Positions 47,533 through 56,105 of a DNA stretch of 64,000 nt are shown piece after piece. Below the pieces are notes generated by a model, which saw only the letters and a program-made list of their open reading frames with translations, was not told the origin of the DNA and ran no database searches. A program made the position numbers and the translations under genes. Origin of the DNA: Rhodococcus qingshengii (GTDB taxonomy: Bacteria > Actinomycetota > Actinomycetes > Mycobacteriales > Mycobacteriaceae); contig NZ_JAJNCL010000006.1 of NCBI RefSeq assembly GCF_021025955.1, positions 62,001 through 126,000 of the forward strand, given 5' to 3'. Each line of letters opens with the position of its first letter. Within the stretch, counting starts at the first letter, position 1.

Positions 47533-48507
47533 TCAGACAGCCGGTATCGGCGAGCCGACCGGCGTGAACTGGCGCGTCTTGCCCGCGGCCCAAACTGCTG
47601 CCGTCGCAGCCGTGCACAGTCCAGCACCAGCGACATGCATGATCACCAGAACTTCAGGCACATCGGTGAAGTACTGCACGACGCCGATGAGTGACTGCGC
47701 GAGAATCAGTCCCAGCAGAACCTTCAAGCGGAGCTTCACGGCCGCTGACGTTCCGACCGCATACAGGCCGAAGGTCAGTCCCACGACCAGCGCGAGGTAT
47801 CCGACCAGCAGCTGCGAGTGCAGATGAACCAGCGTTACGATCTCGACCTCGAGGCGAGGCACCGTGCGTTCCAGTCCCTTGTCGCCCGCGTGCGGGCCTG
47901 CACCTGTGACCAGAGTTCCGGCGACCAGTACGCCGGCGAGCGCCACTCCGGACAGCGCGGTAAGCCAGCGCAGCGGCTTCGGCATCACGATCAGAGTTGT
48001 TGCCTCGTCGGGTTCGGCGATCTTCGCGTACATCACCGTGGCAACCCAGACCATCAACATCGACGCCACCAGGTGGATTGCCACCGTCCACCACAGGAGA
48101 CCTGTGAGGACGGTGATACCGCCGATCACTGCCTGAACGACAGTGCCGAGCGGCATCATCCAGGCGTAGACAAGCACCTCTTTGCGTCGGCGAGCGCGAG
48201 TCACCGCGAGCACGATTGCGGCAGCGACGATCACAACCAGGAACGTGAGTAGGCGGTTGCCGAACTCGACGGCTTGATGAATGACCGCGACCTGTCCGTG
48301 GCCGACCGGGACAAAGCTACCGGGGAAGCATTGCGGCCACGTCGGGCAACCGAGTCCCGAGTCCGTCACGCGAACCACCGCACCGGTGACAGCGATACCG
48401 CCCTGCGTCAGGATCACGATGAACGCGATGATCTTCTGCGTTTTCGGCGAGGGGAGAGGTAGTCGATCCACCAAGCGCAAAAATCCGGCATACACACGAT
48501 TCACCAC
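47533..48507 (-). CDS. ctaA: Heme A synthase (CtaA/COX15)
   Basis: Oxidises heme O to heme A. 324 residues, eight membrane helices. The heme-ligand histidines appear in AVIHQAVEFGNRL, VAIHLVASML, TLVHLHSQLLVGY and VLVIMHVAGAG; the conserved cysteine pair is SGLGCPTWPQCFPG. GTG start (GTGGTGAAT). Partner of ctaB 1.5 kb away on the other strand, as in mycobacteria. 101 bases separate it from the secreted-protein gene upstream, so it may have its own promoter. Confidence 0.95.
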   Translation of the reverse strand: MVNRVYAGFLRLVDRLPLPSPKTQKIIAFIVILTQGGIAVTGAVVRVTDSGLGCPTWPQCFPGSFVPVGHGQVAVIHQAVEFGNRLLTFLVVIVAAAIVLAVTRARRRKEVLVYAWMMPLGTVVQAVIGGITVLTGLLWWTVAIHLVASMLMVWVATVMYAKIAEPDEATTLIVMPKPLRWLTALSGVALAGVLVAGTLVTGAGPHAGDKGLERTVPRLEVEIVTLVHLHSQLLVGYLALVVGLTFGLYAVGTSAAVKLRLKVLLGLILAQSLIGVVQYFTDVPEVLVIMHVAGAGLCTAATAAVWAAGKTRQFTPVGSPIPAV

Positions 48508-48608
48508 GCCAACGATCGTAGTTCCCCATCAACTACACAGTGTCGTTGGGGGCAGGCGTTGAAGCAGGCGCGAAGCGAGCTGCCCCGCGCCGATGGTGCC
48601 AGCGCGCG

Positions 48609-50054
48609 TCAGTTCGCGCTAACCCGCACGATTCCCGAGATCGTTCCCTGGAAGTACTCGCCCGACTCGGTGATGAGTGCCGACATCTGAAGGGTGTCGT
48701 TGAGGATGGTCGCCGGCAGGGGAGTCGAACCGATCTGCGACCCGTCCTTCGAGTCGATCACCGCGAACGAGTAACCGTCCAGCGGAGAGGTGTTCGGAGC
48801 ACCGTTCCGTGTCACGGTGTAAATCGAGCCGTCAGCCGTCGAGAGGTGGGGTACCGCGGAGCTGCGAATCGTATTGTCCCACACGACATGGCAGCCGACC
48901 GGGTCGATGTCGACGCGGGTCATGCCGCCGTTGAAGGGTGCCGTGGCGGGGACAGCTGGGCCGGCGCCTTCAGGAGTCGTGGGGTACGGGTATCCGTAGG
49001 TGCCGGCGACGTAGACGGAATGACCGATGCCGACTGGGGAGTTCTCGCTGCCGCTCGGTGAGCCGTCCTGGCTGGCAGCGGACAACACCGTCTGCGTGCA
49101 CACCTCGGCGCCCGTGTCAGCGCGATAGACGTGCAAGCTCACTGTCGGGTGGGCGTTGTCGACGATGGTCAAGAAATCGCTGCCCGTCGACGGGCCGAAG
49201 TATGTCGGCGTCGATCCGGTTCCCCAGCTGAGCTGACCCGGATTACGGGCCGGCCCGCGGTCGTACGGCTGACGCCAGTCGGTGACGACCTCGTCGCCGT
49301 TTCGCTTCAGTTGGTAGAGCGCGTGGGTAGTTGCGACGGCAGTGCCCGTCGGGGAGGTGGAGATGCTGTTCTGCACCTGTTCACCTTCGGGGAGCGCAAT
49401 GCTGTGCGCGATTCGATCCGTGCCGACATACCCGACGGTGCCGTGCCCCGTGGCGAACCAGACATTGCCGTCCCAATCCGGGGCGAGGCCGGTGACGTTG
49501 TCGTCGGCGGCAACCGCACCGCTGAGATCGACTACATCGGCGAGTTCCAGCCGCCAACTGCCGTCCGGATTCTGCGCATGGGAAATGCGGACCAGTTGAC
49601 GGTTGCCGTCGACGGCGACGAGACGGTTCTCGTTGTCGAGGTAGGCGTAGACGCCGCCGAGGAGGCTGCCCTTCGCGAGCGGCAGTTGCGCGACCGACCG
49701 GCCCAACGGCGTGGCGTCGGCCTTCGGATCGATCAAATGGATGGTCGGGATCTGGCCGATCATCGTCGTGCAGAGTGAGACGACCATGCCGTCGGAACCC
49801 TGGAGGACCGTCGGGCAGGCGGCCATCATCGGGAAAGCTGTCACCTCGTGTGTGCCGGTTCCTGGACCAGGCAGCGGAGTGACGTCGGACGAGCCCGCGT
49901 CACCGTGCATGGTGGAAGTACCGACGGGACCGAGGTACGGATTTGCAGGTGCGAGTGGACCGGACACCGAGGGAGTCGCCGTTGCGGGTCCGGCACACAA
50001 CATCACTGTTGCGGCCACACAGCCGACGATCTGAGCTGTCCGTCGTGTACTCAC
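48609..50054 (-). CDS. Secreted repeat protein (PQQ/beta-propeller-like), unknown function
   Basis: 481 residues. Signal peptide: basic MSTRRTAQ, hydrophobic IVGCVAATVMLCAG, cleavage near PATATPS. The mature protein has repeating beta-blade-like segments (LDNENRLVAVDGNRQLVRI, APDWDGNVWFATGHGTVGYV, TADGSIYTVTRNGAPN, GYSFAVIDSKDGSQIG), suggesting a beta-propeller of quinoprotein or NHL-like kind; enzyme residues cannot be named. Four cysteines in the mature part may form disulfides. GTG 50054 overlaps the permease stop (GTGA), so it is co-translated with the ABC transporter. I do not recall it at this place in M. tuberculosis. Confidence 0.82.
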   Translation of the reverse strand: MSTRRTAQIVGCVAATVMLCAGPATATPSVSGPLAPANPYLGPVGTSTMHGDAGSSDVTPLPGPGTGTHEVTAFPMMAACPTVLQGSDGMVVSLCTTMIGQIPTIHLIDPKADATPLGRSVAQLPLAKGSLLGGVYAYLDNENRLVAVDGNRQLVRISHAQNPDGSWRLELADVVDLSGAVAADDNVTGLAPDWDGNVWFATGHGTVGYVGTDRIAHSIALPEGEQVQNSISTSPTGTAVATTHALYQLKRNGDEVVTDWRQPYDRGPARNPGQLSWGTGSTPTYFGPSTGSDFLTIVDNAHPTVSLHVYRADTGAEVCTQTVLSAASQDGSPSGSENSPVGIGHSVYVAGTYGYPYPTTPEGAGPAVPATAPFNGGMTRVDIDPVGCHVVWDNTIRSSAVPHLSTADGSIYTVTRNGAPNTSPLDGYSFAVIDSKDGSQIGSTPLPATILNDTLQMSALITESGEYFQGTISGIVRVSAN

Positions 50055-50908
50055 GTGAACTTGAACCACCTTGCTGCGCAGACACCGGCCACCACAGCCC
50101 AGATGAGAAGTACGAGAATGGAGAACCAGTCCATCGAGGTGTCGAGGGCCGCTTCTAGAGCGTGTGCGAGAGCACCGGACGGAACTATGCGCACAAGCGT
50201 GTGAACAGCGGTCGGAAGTTCGCCACTGGCGAAGACCACACTGCCGATGCCCACCATGATGAACCACAAGACGTTGGCGAGAGCTAGAACGATCTCCGCT
50301 CGCAAAGTGCCGCCGAGCAGCAGTCCCAGCGCTGCAAACGTGACAGTACCGATGGCAATGACCACTGCGCCGAGTACCAGTTCGGCGAACGACGGACGCC
50401 ACCCCAACGCCAAACCGATAGCGCCGAGCAGCAATGCCTGCAGTGCCACGACGATGATGACGGCAGCGCTCTTACCGGCGATGATTCCCCACCGCGGTAG
50501 CGGCGTTGCACCGAGTCGTTTGAGCGCGCCGTATCGGCGATCGAATCCGACGGCAATGGCCTGTCCGGTGAACGCCGTCGACATCACGGCAACCATCATG
50601 ACACCAGGGAGCACGGTATCGACCCGAGAATCACCCAAATCGCCGATCGGAAGTAGGCACAGTCCGATGAGCAGGGTGATCGGGATGAACATGGTCAGCA
50701 GCAATTGCTCACCGTTGCGGAGCAGAAGAGTCAGTTCCAGTTTGGTCTGCGCCGCCAGCATTTCGGCCGCCGAACTGGGACGGGGATCCGGCGAGAAAGT
50801 GCCTGGCTCGAAGCGGTTCTCGGCGAGCCGGCGTTCCCTGGCTCCGTTGGCAGTCCCACTGTTCTGGCCGCTCGCTGCTGTTTCGTTCATGACCTTGATC
50901 TCCGTCAT
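50051..50908 (-). CDS. ABC-2 type transporter permease
   Basis: 285 residues: a polar ~65-residue N-terminus, then six hydrophobic segments (LLLTMFIPITLLIGLCLLPIG in part, VLPGVMMVAVMSTAFTGQAIAVGF in part, SAAVIIVVALQALLLGAIGLALG in part, ELVLGAVVIAIGTVTFAALGLLLGG in part, VLWFIMVGIGSVVFA, WFSILVLLIWAVVAGVCA). 'FDRRYGALKRLGATPLPRW' is typical of ABC-2 exporters of drug or lipid-linked substrates. ATG 50908 overlaps the ATPase stop by four bases. Confidence 0.9.
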   Translation of the reverse strand: MTEIKVMNETAASGQNSGTANGARERRLAENRFEPGTFSPDPRPSSAAEMLAAQTKLELTLLLRNGEQLLLTMFIPITLLIGLCLLPIGDLGDSRVDTVLPGVMMVAVMSTAFTGQAIAVGFDRRYGALKRLGATPLPRWGIIAGKSAAVIIVVALQALLLGAIGLALGWRPSFAELVLGAVVIAIGTVTFAALGLLLGGTLRAEIVLALANVLWFIMVGIGSVVFASGELPTAVHTLVRIVPSGALAHALEAALDTSMDWFSILVLLIWAVVAGVCAARWFKFT

Positions 50909-51846
50909 CCCCTCAGTTCCCGGCCCGTCAATTCGAGGAAGACGTCTTCCAGACTCCGTTGATCGACGCGGATGTCGTTGATCAGCACTTCCTGATCGGC
51001 ACACCACGTCGCGACAGTCGCCACAGTTGCCGGATCGATTGCACCTTCGACGACGTAGGTGCCTGGGTTGGATTCTTCGACGCGGAACCCGGCGAGGGAG
51101 CCGACCAGCGAGTCGAGGCTCAAACCGGGAACCGTCGTCAGGCGGAGTTGTCCTTCGGCGCCCTTGCTGGTGACCTCGGCGGGCGTTCCCGACGCGACGA
51201 TTTTGCCGTGATCGATGATGACCAGTTCGTCGGCGAGCGCTTCGGCCTCGTCCATGAGGTGCGTGGTGAGCAGGACGCTGACGCCGTCGCGGCGCAGAGC
51301 GTCGATGAGTTCCCATACGAGTAGACGTGCCTGAGCGTCGAGTCCAGCGGTGGGCTCGTCGAGAAATACCAACTCTGGACGGCCGACAAGCGCGCACGCC
51401 AGAGACAGTCGTTGCTGCTGGCCGCCGGAAAGGCGACGGTAGGGCGTCTTGCGCGCATCGGTGAGGCCGAGTTTGGAAAGAAGCCAGGTGGGATCGAGTG
51501 GGTCGGCCGAGTATGCGGCGACGAGGTCGAGCATTTCTCCGGCCTTGGACCCGGGGTACGCTCCGCCGCCCTGCAGCATGACGCCGATTCGCGAGCGGAC
51601 TTCACCGGAGTCGGCGATGGGATCGAGACCGAGCACTCGAACGGTGCCGGCATCGGGGGTGACAAACCCTTCGCACATCTCGACGGTGGTTGTCTTACCG
51701 GCTCCGTTGGGGCCGAGCAGGGCAACGACCTGGGCCGTCTCGACAGTGAGATCGATACCGTCGACGGCTCGAACACCGTCGAAGGACTTGACGACACCCT
51801 GAATCTGTACCGCCGGCGTCGACGATCTGGAAGCTCTCGAGGTCAC
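50905..51846 (-). CDS. ABC transporter ATP-binding protein
   Basis: 313 residues of a DrrA/CcmA-type exporter ATPase: Walker A LLGPNGAGKTTTVEM, Q-loop VMLQGGGAYPG, signature RLSGGQQQRLSLA, Walker B LVFLDEPTAGLD, H-loop LLTTHLMDEAEALAD, and a ~90-residue C-terminal domain usual in this class. GTG 51846 overlaps the mptB stop by four bases and its own stop overlaps the permease. Substrate is not readable; M. tuberculosis Rv1458c sits at the same place. Confidence 0.94.
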   Translation of the reverse strand: MTSRASRSSTPAVQIQGVVKSFDGVRAVDGIDLTVETAQVVALLGPNGAGKTTTVEMCEGFVTPDAGTVRVLGLDPIADSGEVRSRIGVMLQGGGAYPGSKAGEMLDLVAAYSADPLDPTWLLSKLGLTDARKTPYRRLSGGQQQRLSLACALVGRPELVFLDEPTAGLDAQARLLVWELIDALRRDGVSVLLTTHLMDEAEALADELVIIDHGKIVASGTPAEVTSKGAEGQLRLTTVPGLSLDSLVGSLAGFRVEESNPGTYVVEGAIDPATVATVATWCADQEVLINDIRVDQRSLEDVFLELTGRELRG

Positions 51847-53597
51847 GGGGAATCAGCGTAAGCCCCCGCCGAGTTGTCTTCGTCTACCGGTCCGCCTTTC
51901 GTGATCTCCGCTACTGGCTTGTCGCTACGCCAGGGGAGTGAATTGCGGGTGAAGACGATGAGCGTTCCGGCGGTGAGGATGGTCGCGATGACGGCCTGCA
52001 CGATCATGAACGGAAGGTATTCGGCGCCGTTGGACATCAACATGACGCTGACGATCGAGGTGAATACCACGGCGGGGATGCGGAAAATTGGCGCGGTGGC
52101 CCAAGCTGCGAGCGGAAGTATCGCCCACAGCAGGTACCAGGGCTGAACGACCGGGAACAGGAGAACGATGGCTCCGAGTGCGATGCCGAGTCCACCGACC
52201 GGGTGAATGCGACCCATGTATACCGAGATCATCATCCGAGCGGTGACGAGCATGGCGACGAGAGTCGCGATGGGCCGCGTGATCGTGAGGATCGCCGTCG
52301 TGTGATCGCCGAGTCCGAGTAGTACACCCGCCAGTCCCGTGCCGACGCCCAGGAGCGTCGGGATGGACATCCAACTCCGGACTGCCGTCGCGGTGTCGAG
52401 GGTGTTGATCCAACCCATACCGAGCCCACTGGCCACGCTGATGACAAACGTGACGACGGCGGCAACGATGCCCAGGAGAATCGCGGCGCCCGCCAGGGCT
52501 TTCCAGGTTCCACCCCACCGCCGAGCCAAGGCCATGCCGACAAATCCCAGTGCAAGCAAGGACGGAATTTTGACGGTCGACGACAACGCGATCAACCCGG
52601 ATCCCGCGACGAGATAGAACAGCGCTTGCCCACGGATAGGCCCGGACCCTTCGACTGCCCGGAGGGCGATCTCGATTCCGGCGAGCATCAACCCGAGCAT
52701 GAGAGCTTCGTTATGGATGCCGGCCACCAGGTGGAAGAGCAGCAGCGGGTTCGCGGCACCGAGCCAGAGTGAACTGACGGCGGAGACGCCGCATCGCTTG
52801 GCCAGTCGGGGTATCGCCCACACGATGAGCGCAACGCCGGCCAATGCGAGCAGGCGGTGCAAGAAGATTCCGGCAACGATGTTGTCGCCGGTCAGTGAGC
52901 TGATCCCGCGTCCCAGCCACAGGAAGAACGGTCCGTACGGAGCCGGCGTGTCGCGCCAGATCGTCGGAACCGTGCGGGTGAGAACGTGGTCGACGCCCAG
53001 CGCCGCCTTGGGGCCGATGGCGTACGGATCGAGTCCGCGGGCCGCGATTTCGCTTTGTGCCAGATACGAGTAGACGTCGCGGCTGAACATCGGCGGTGCG
53101 ACGGAGAGCGGCAGGATCCAGAGCAGGAGTGTGCGGTCCAACTGAGAGCGGGTCATGCGCCGCGGTGCGCCGGATCGGCTGCGTATGTCTCCGACGGCGA
53201 ATCGGCCCATCATCAGCCAGGCGAGAACGACGAGCACCGTTCCGGTCATCGTCATGGTGAGCGAGACCGTCGGCATACGTCCGGGAAGGCTGAGGACTCG
53301 AAGGCCCGCGGTCGGATTCTGCAGGACGGGTTGTGCGCCGGCGCCGAGCGCGCCCACTGCCATCAATACCGCGCCGGTTGCGCCGAATCTGCGGATCCCT
53401 CGCAGTTGCGCGGTTTCCTTCTCGTTCAGGCCCGGGCGCTCACTTTCGTCGCCGTGCAACACGGCGGCCATACTCTGCCGGGGAGCGGAACCGAAAGGCC
53501 GAACGCCGATCGTGGAAAGCGCGAGTGCCTTGGGTTTGTCCAGCAGGATCGCGCGCGCCGATCGCGCGGTCGTCGTCTTCTCGGGGGTCTGCGGCAC
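51843..53597 (-). CDS. mptB: Alpha-1,6-mannosyltransferase MptB-type
   Basis: 584 residues of a GT-C membrane glycosyltransferase with about 13 helices. FGATGAVLMAVGALGAGAQPVLQNP near the start and MFSRDVYSYLAQSEIAARGLDPY (in part, holding the catalytic Asp) match mycobacterial and corynebacterial MptB, which elongates the lipomannan alpha-1,6 backbone using polyprenyl-phosphate-mannose. The start is uncertain: GTG 53597 gives a length near the mycobacterial one; GTG or ATG codons further in (for example the MAAVLHGDE methionine) are possible. First gene of a four-gene overlapping operon, divergent from sufR. Confidence 0.92.
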   Translation of the reverse strand: MPQTPEKTTTARSARAILLDKPKALALSTIGVRPFGSAPRQSMAAVLHGDESERPGLNEKETAQLRGIRRFGATGAVLMAVGALGAGAQPVLQNPTAGLRVLSLPGRMPTVSLTMTMTGTVLVVLAWLMMGRFAVGDIRSRSGAPRRMTRSQLDRTLLLWILPLSVAPPMFSRDVYSYLAQSEIAARGLDPYAIGPKAALGVDHVLTRTVPTIWRDTPAPYGPFFLWLGRGISSLTGDNIVAGIFLHRLLALAGVALIVWAIPRLAKRCGVSAVSSLWLGAANPLLLFHLVAGIHNEALMLGLMLAGIEIALRAVEGSGPIRGQALFYLVAGSGLIALSSTVKIPSLLALGFVGMALARRWGGTWKALAGAAILLGIVAAVVTFVISVASGLGMGWINTLDTATAVRSWMSIPTLLGVGTGLAGVLLGLGDHTTAILTITRPIATLVAMLVTARMMISVYMGRIHPVGGLGIALGAIVLLFPVVQPWYLLWAILPLAAWATAPIFRIPAVVFTSIVSVMLMSNGAEYLPFMIVQAVIATILTAGTLIVFTRNSLPWRSDKPVAEITKGGPVDEDNSAGAYADSP

Positions 53598-53642
53598 ACC
53601 AGGCAGCGTAGCGGCTCCATCCAGCCGGACAGACAAGCACAA

Positions 53643-53656
53643 ACAACGTGCGTTGT
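53643..53656. promoter_or_regulatory. Inverted repeat in the mptB-sufR divergent region
   Basis: ACAACG (53643-53648), TG, CGTTGT (53651-53656): a 6-2-6 dyad 46 bases upstream of the mptB start and 61 bases before the SufR site. Possible operator for mptB; protein unknown. Confidence 0.4.
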
Positions 53657-53716
53657 CCGGATATTCCCGAATGTAATGCAGGTTGCCCTTAGTAGACCTG
53701 CGAAAAGAATTCGGTC

Positions 53717-53731
53717 ACACTTGTGTTGTGA
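53717..53731 (+). promoter_or_regulatory. SufR operator on the sufR start
   Basis: ACACT (53717-53721), five bases, TGTGA (53727-53731). This is exactly the ACACT-N5-TGTGA motif I recall for M. tuberculosis SufR. It includes the sufR GTG (53728-53730), so bound repressor would block start of a leaderless or near-leaderless transcript. Confidence 0.75.
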
Positions 53732-54474
53732 AAAGAAATGCGTCAGACCCTCGAAGCAAGGAAGTTGCAGGTCAGCCCACTGTAGCGACCTCGCCGAGTG
53801 CTGCCGCAAATCCGGTGACGGTGAGCGTCGAAGGCCAGACCCGGGCCGCAGTGGTCAAGCTGCTACTCGAAGAAGGCCCCATTACGGCCTCCGAAATCGG
53901 CACGCGCCTCGGTTTGAGTGCCGCAGGTGTCCGACGTCACTTGGACGCGTTGATCGAGTCCGGTGAAGCCCGAACGGCTTCGGCGGCGTCGCTGCGCCAG
54001 CGCGGACGCGGTCGACCTGCCAAGCAGTTCCAGATCACCGCGACCGGTCGCGGGCGCCTCGGCCATACCTACGACGATCTGGCGGGAGCCGCGATGCGGC
54101 AACTCCGCGAAATCGGCGGGGACGCGGCAATCGAGGAGTTCGCCAAGCGTCGGGTTCAGGCGATCGTCGGAGACGTCGAACCGGCTGATCCGACAGATGT
54201 GGACAACGTCGAGGCGACAGCGGACGCAATCGCCGAAGCCTTCAATGCGGTGGGGTTCGCAGCGTCGACCCGGCCGGTAGGCAACGGCGTGCAGATCTGC
54301 CAACATCACTGCCCGGTTTCCCATGTGGCAGAAGAGTTTCCGGAACTGTGCGAGGCGGAGCAGCAAGCATTCCGGCAGTTGCTCGGAACGCATGTCCAGC
54401 GTCTGGCGACCATCGCCAACGGTGACTGCGCCTGCACGACGCACGTGCCCCTCGTGTCCACCGGGAGTAGATGA
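53728..54474 (+). CDS. sufR: Fe-S-sensing repressor SufR of the suf operon
   Basis: 248 residues from GTG 53728. A winged helix (about 35-105: AAVVKLLLEEGPITASEIGTRLGLS in part, GRGRPAKQFQITATGRG) is followed by a sensor domain with cysteines 191, 195, 208, 234 and 236 (CQHHC, LCEA, CAC), the arrangement that holds a 4Fe-4S cluster in SufR. The holo form represses suf; cluster loss derepresses. Start chosen because the operator and short promoter leave no room for more, though the frame is open to 53683. First gene before sufB. Confidence 0.93.
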   Translation: MKRNASDPRSKEVAGQPTVATSPSAAANPVTVSVEGQTRAAVVKLLLEEGPITASEIGTRLGLSAAGVRRHLDALIESGEARTASAASLRQRGRGRPAKQFQITATGRGRLGHTYDDLAGAAMRQLREIGGDAAIEEFAKRRVQAIVGDVEPADPTDVDNVEATADAIAEAFNAVGFAASTRPVGNGVQICQHHCPVSHVAEEFPELCEAEQQAFRQLLGTHVQRLATIANGDCACTTHVPLVSTGSR

Positions 54475-54485
54475 CCGGACCACAG

Positions 54486-54515
54486 TGTTCTACAGAGCGT
54501 TGTTCTACTGAGCGT
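54486..54515 (+). repeat. 15-base tandem duplication after sufR
   Basis: TGTTCTACAGAGCGT (54486-54500) and TGTTCTACTGAGCGT (54501-54515), back to back with one difference, 12 bases after the sufR stop. A third, decayed copy may follow (TACCTCAGAGCAGCGT). Confidence 0.9.
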
Positions 54516-54644
54516 TACCTCAGAGCAGCGTTCGAATAGAGATTTTTCAGCTAGTTCTTCAAAGTCAGAACTGCTCGACCGCAGCGACCAGCCCTCGCTG
54601 AGACCGAGCAGCCGTCAAGAAACAAGACTCCGGAAGGAGCTCGC

Positions 54645-56105
54645 ATGACCGTCACATCAGACCAGGCGACTACCACTGCAGCTGCAGGCACCGAGCCGCT
54701 CACGCAGGAAGAGACCATCGCGTCCCTCGGTCATTACGGCTACGGCTGGTCCGATTCCGACGAAGCCGGAGCCAGCGCGCAGCGCGGACTATCCGAGGCT
54801 GTCGTGCGGGACATCTCCGCGAAGAAGAGCGAGCCGGAGTGGATGCTCGACATCCGACTCAAGGCTCTGCGCACCTTCGACAAGAAGCCGATGCCGAACT
54901 GGGGCTCCGACCTCGAAGGCATCCACTTCGACAACATCAAGTACTTCGTGCGCTCGAGCGAGAAGCAGGCCGAGTCCTGGGAAGACCTGCCCGAGGACAT
55001 CAAGAACACGTACGACAAGCTCGGCATCCCCGAGGCAGAGAAGCAGCGCCTCGTTGCCGGCGTCGCAGCTCAGTACGAGTCCGAGGTCGTCTACCACTCG
55101 ATCCGTGAGGATCTCGAGGAGCAGGGCGTCATCTTCCTCGACACCGACACCGGCCTCAAGACGCACCCGGAGCTGTTCAAGGAGTACTTCGGATCTGTCA
55201 TCCCGGCCGGTGACAACAAGTTCTCCGCGCTGAACACCGCCGTGTGGTCGGGCGGCTCGTTCATCTACGTTCCGCCGGGAGTCCACGTTGACATCCCGCT
55301 GCAGGCGTACTTCCGCATCAACACCGAGAACATGGGTCAGTTCGAGCGCACCCTGATCATCGTCGACGAAGATGCCTCCGTGCACTACGTCGAAGGTTGC
55401 ACCGCGCCGATCTACAAGTCCGATTCACTGCACTCGGCCGTAGTCGAGATCATCGTGAAGAAGGGCGGCCACTGCCGCTACACGACCATCCAGAACTGGT
55501 CCAACAACGTCTACAACCTGGTGACCAAGCGCACCAAGGTCGAAGCCGGTGGATCGATGGAGTGGGTCGACGGCAACATCGGTTCCAAGGTCACCATGAA
55601 GTACCCGGCCGTCTGGCTGATGGGTGAGTACGCCCGCGGTGAGGTTCTGTCCGTTGCGTTCTCCGGCGAGGGCCAGCACCAGGACACCGGCGCCAAGATG
55701 CTTCACCTCGCGCCGCACACGTCCTCGACCATCATCAGCAAGTCTGTCGCCCGTGGCGGTGGACGTGCGTCGTACCGCGGTCTGGTACAGGTCAACAAGG
55801 GTGCCCACGGCTCGAAGTCGACCGTCAAGTGTGACGCTCTGCTCGTCGACCAGATCAGCCGCAGCGACACCTACCCGTACGTCGACATCCGCGAGGACGA
55901 CGTCACCATGGGTCACGAGGCCACGGTTTCCAAGGTCAGCGACGATCAGCTCTTCTACCTGATGAGCCGCGGACTGACCGAGGACGAGGCGATGGCCACC
56001 ATCGTGCGTGGATTCGTCGAGCCCATCGCGAAGGAACTCCCGATGGAGTACGCGCTCGAGCTCAACCGCCTTATCGAACTTCAGATGGAAGGGGCTGTGG
56101 GTTAG
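54645..56105 (+). CDS. sufB: Fe-S cluster assembly scaffold SufB
   Basis: Scaffold on which SufBC2D builds Fe-S clusters. 486 residues: [20 protein letters not shown], ...[27 protein letters not shown] (in part), [39 protein letters not shown], and the C-terminal [19 protein letters not shown] with [20 protein letters not shown]. Length is that of intein-free SufB; M. tuberculosis SufB carries an intein. ATG after GGAAGGAG. The stop overlaps sufD by one base. Confidence 0.97.
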   Translation: MTVTSDQATTTAAAGTEPLTQEETIASLGHYGYGWSDSDEAGASAQRGLSEAVVRDISAKKSEPEWMLDIRLKALRTFDKKPMPNWGSDLEGIHFDNIKYFVRSSEKQAESWEDLPEDIKNTYDKLGIPEAEKQRLVAGVAAQYESEVVYHSIREDLEEQGVIFLDTDTGLKTHPELFKEYFGSVIPAGDNKFSALNTAVWSGGSFIYVPPGVHVDIPLQAYFRINTENMGQFERTLIIVDEDASVHYVEGCTAPIYKSDSLHSAVVEIIVKKGGHCRYTTIQNWSNNVYNLVTKRTKVEAGGSMEWVDGNIGSKVTMKYPAVWLMGEYARGEVLSVAFSGEGQHQDTGAKMLHLAPHTSSTIISKSVARGGGRASYRGLVQVNKGAHGSKSTVKCDALLVDQISRSDTYPYVDIREDDVTMGHEATVSKVSDDQLFYLMSRGLTEDEAMATIVRGFVEPIAKELPMEYALELNRLIELQMEGAVG

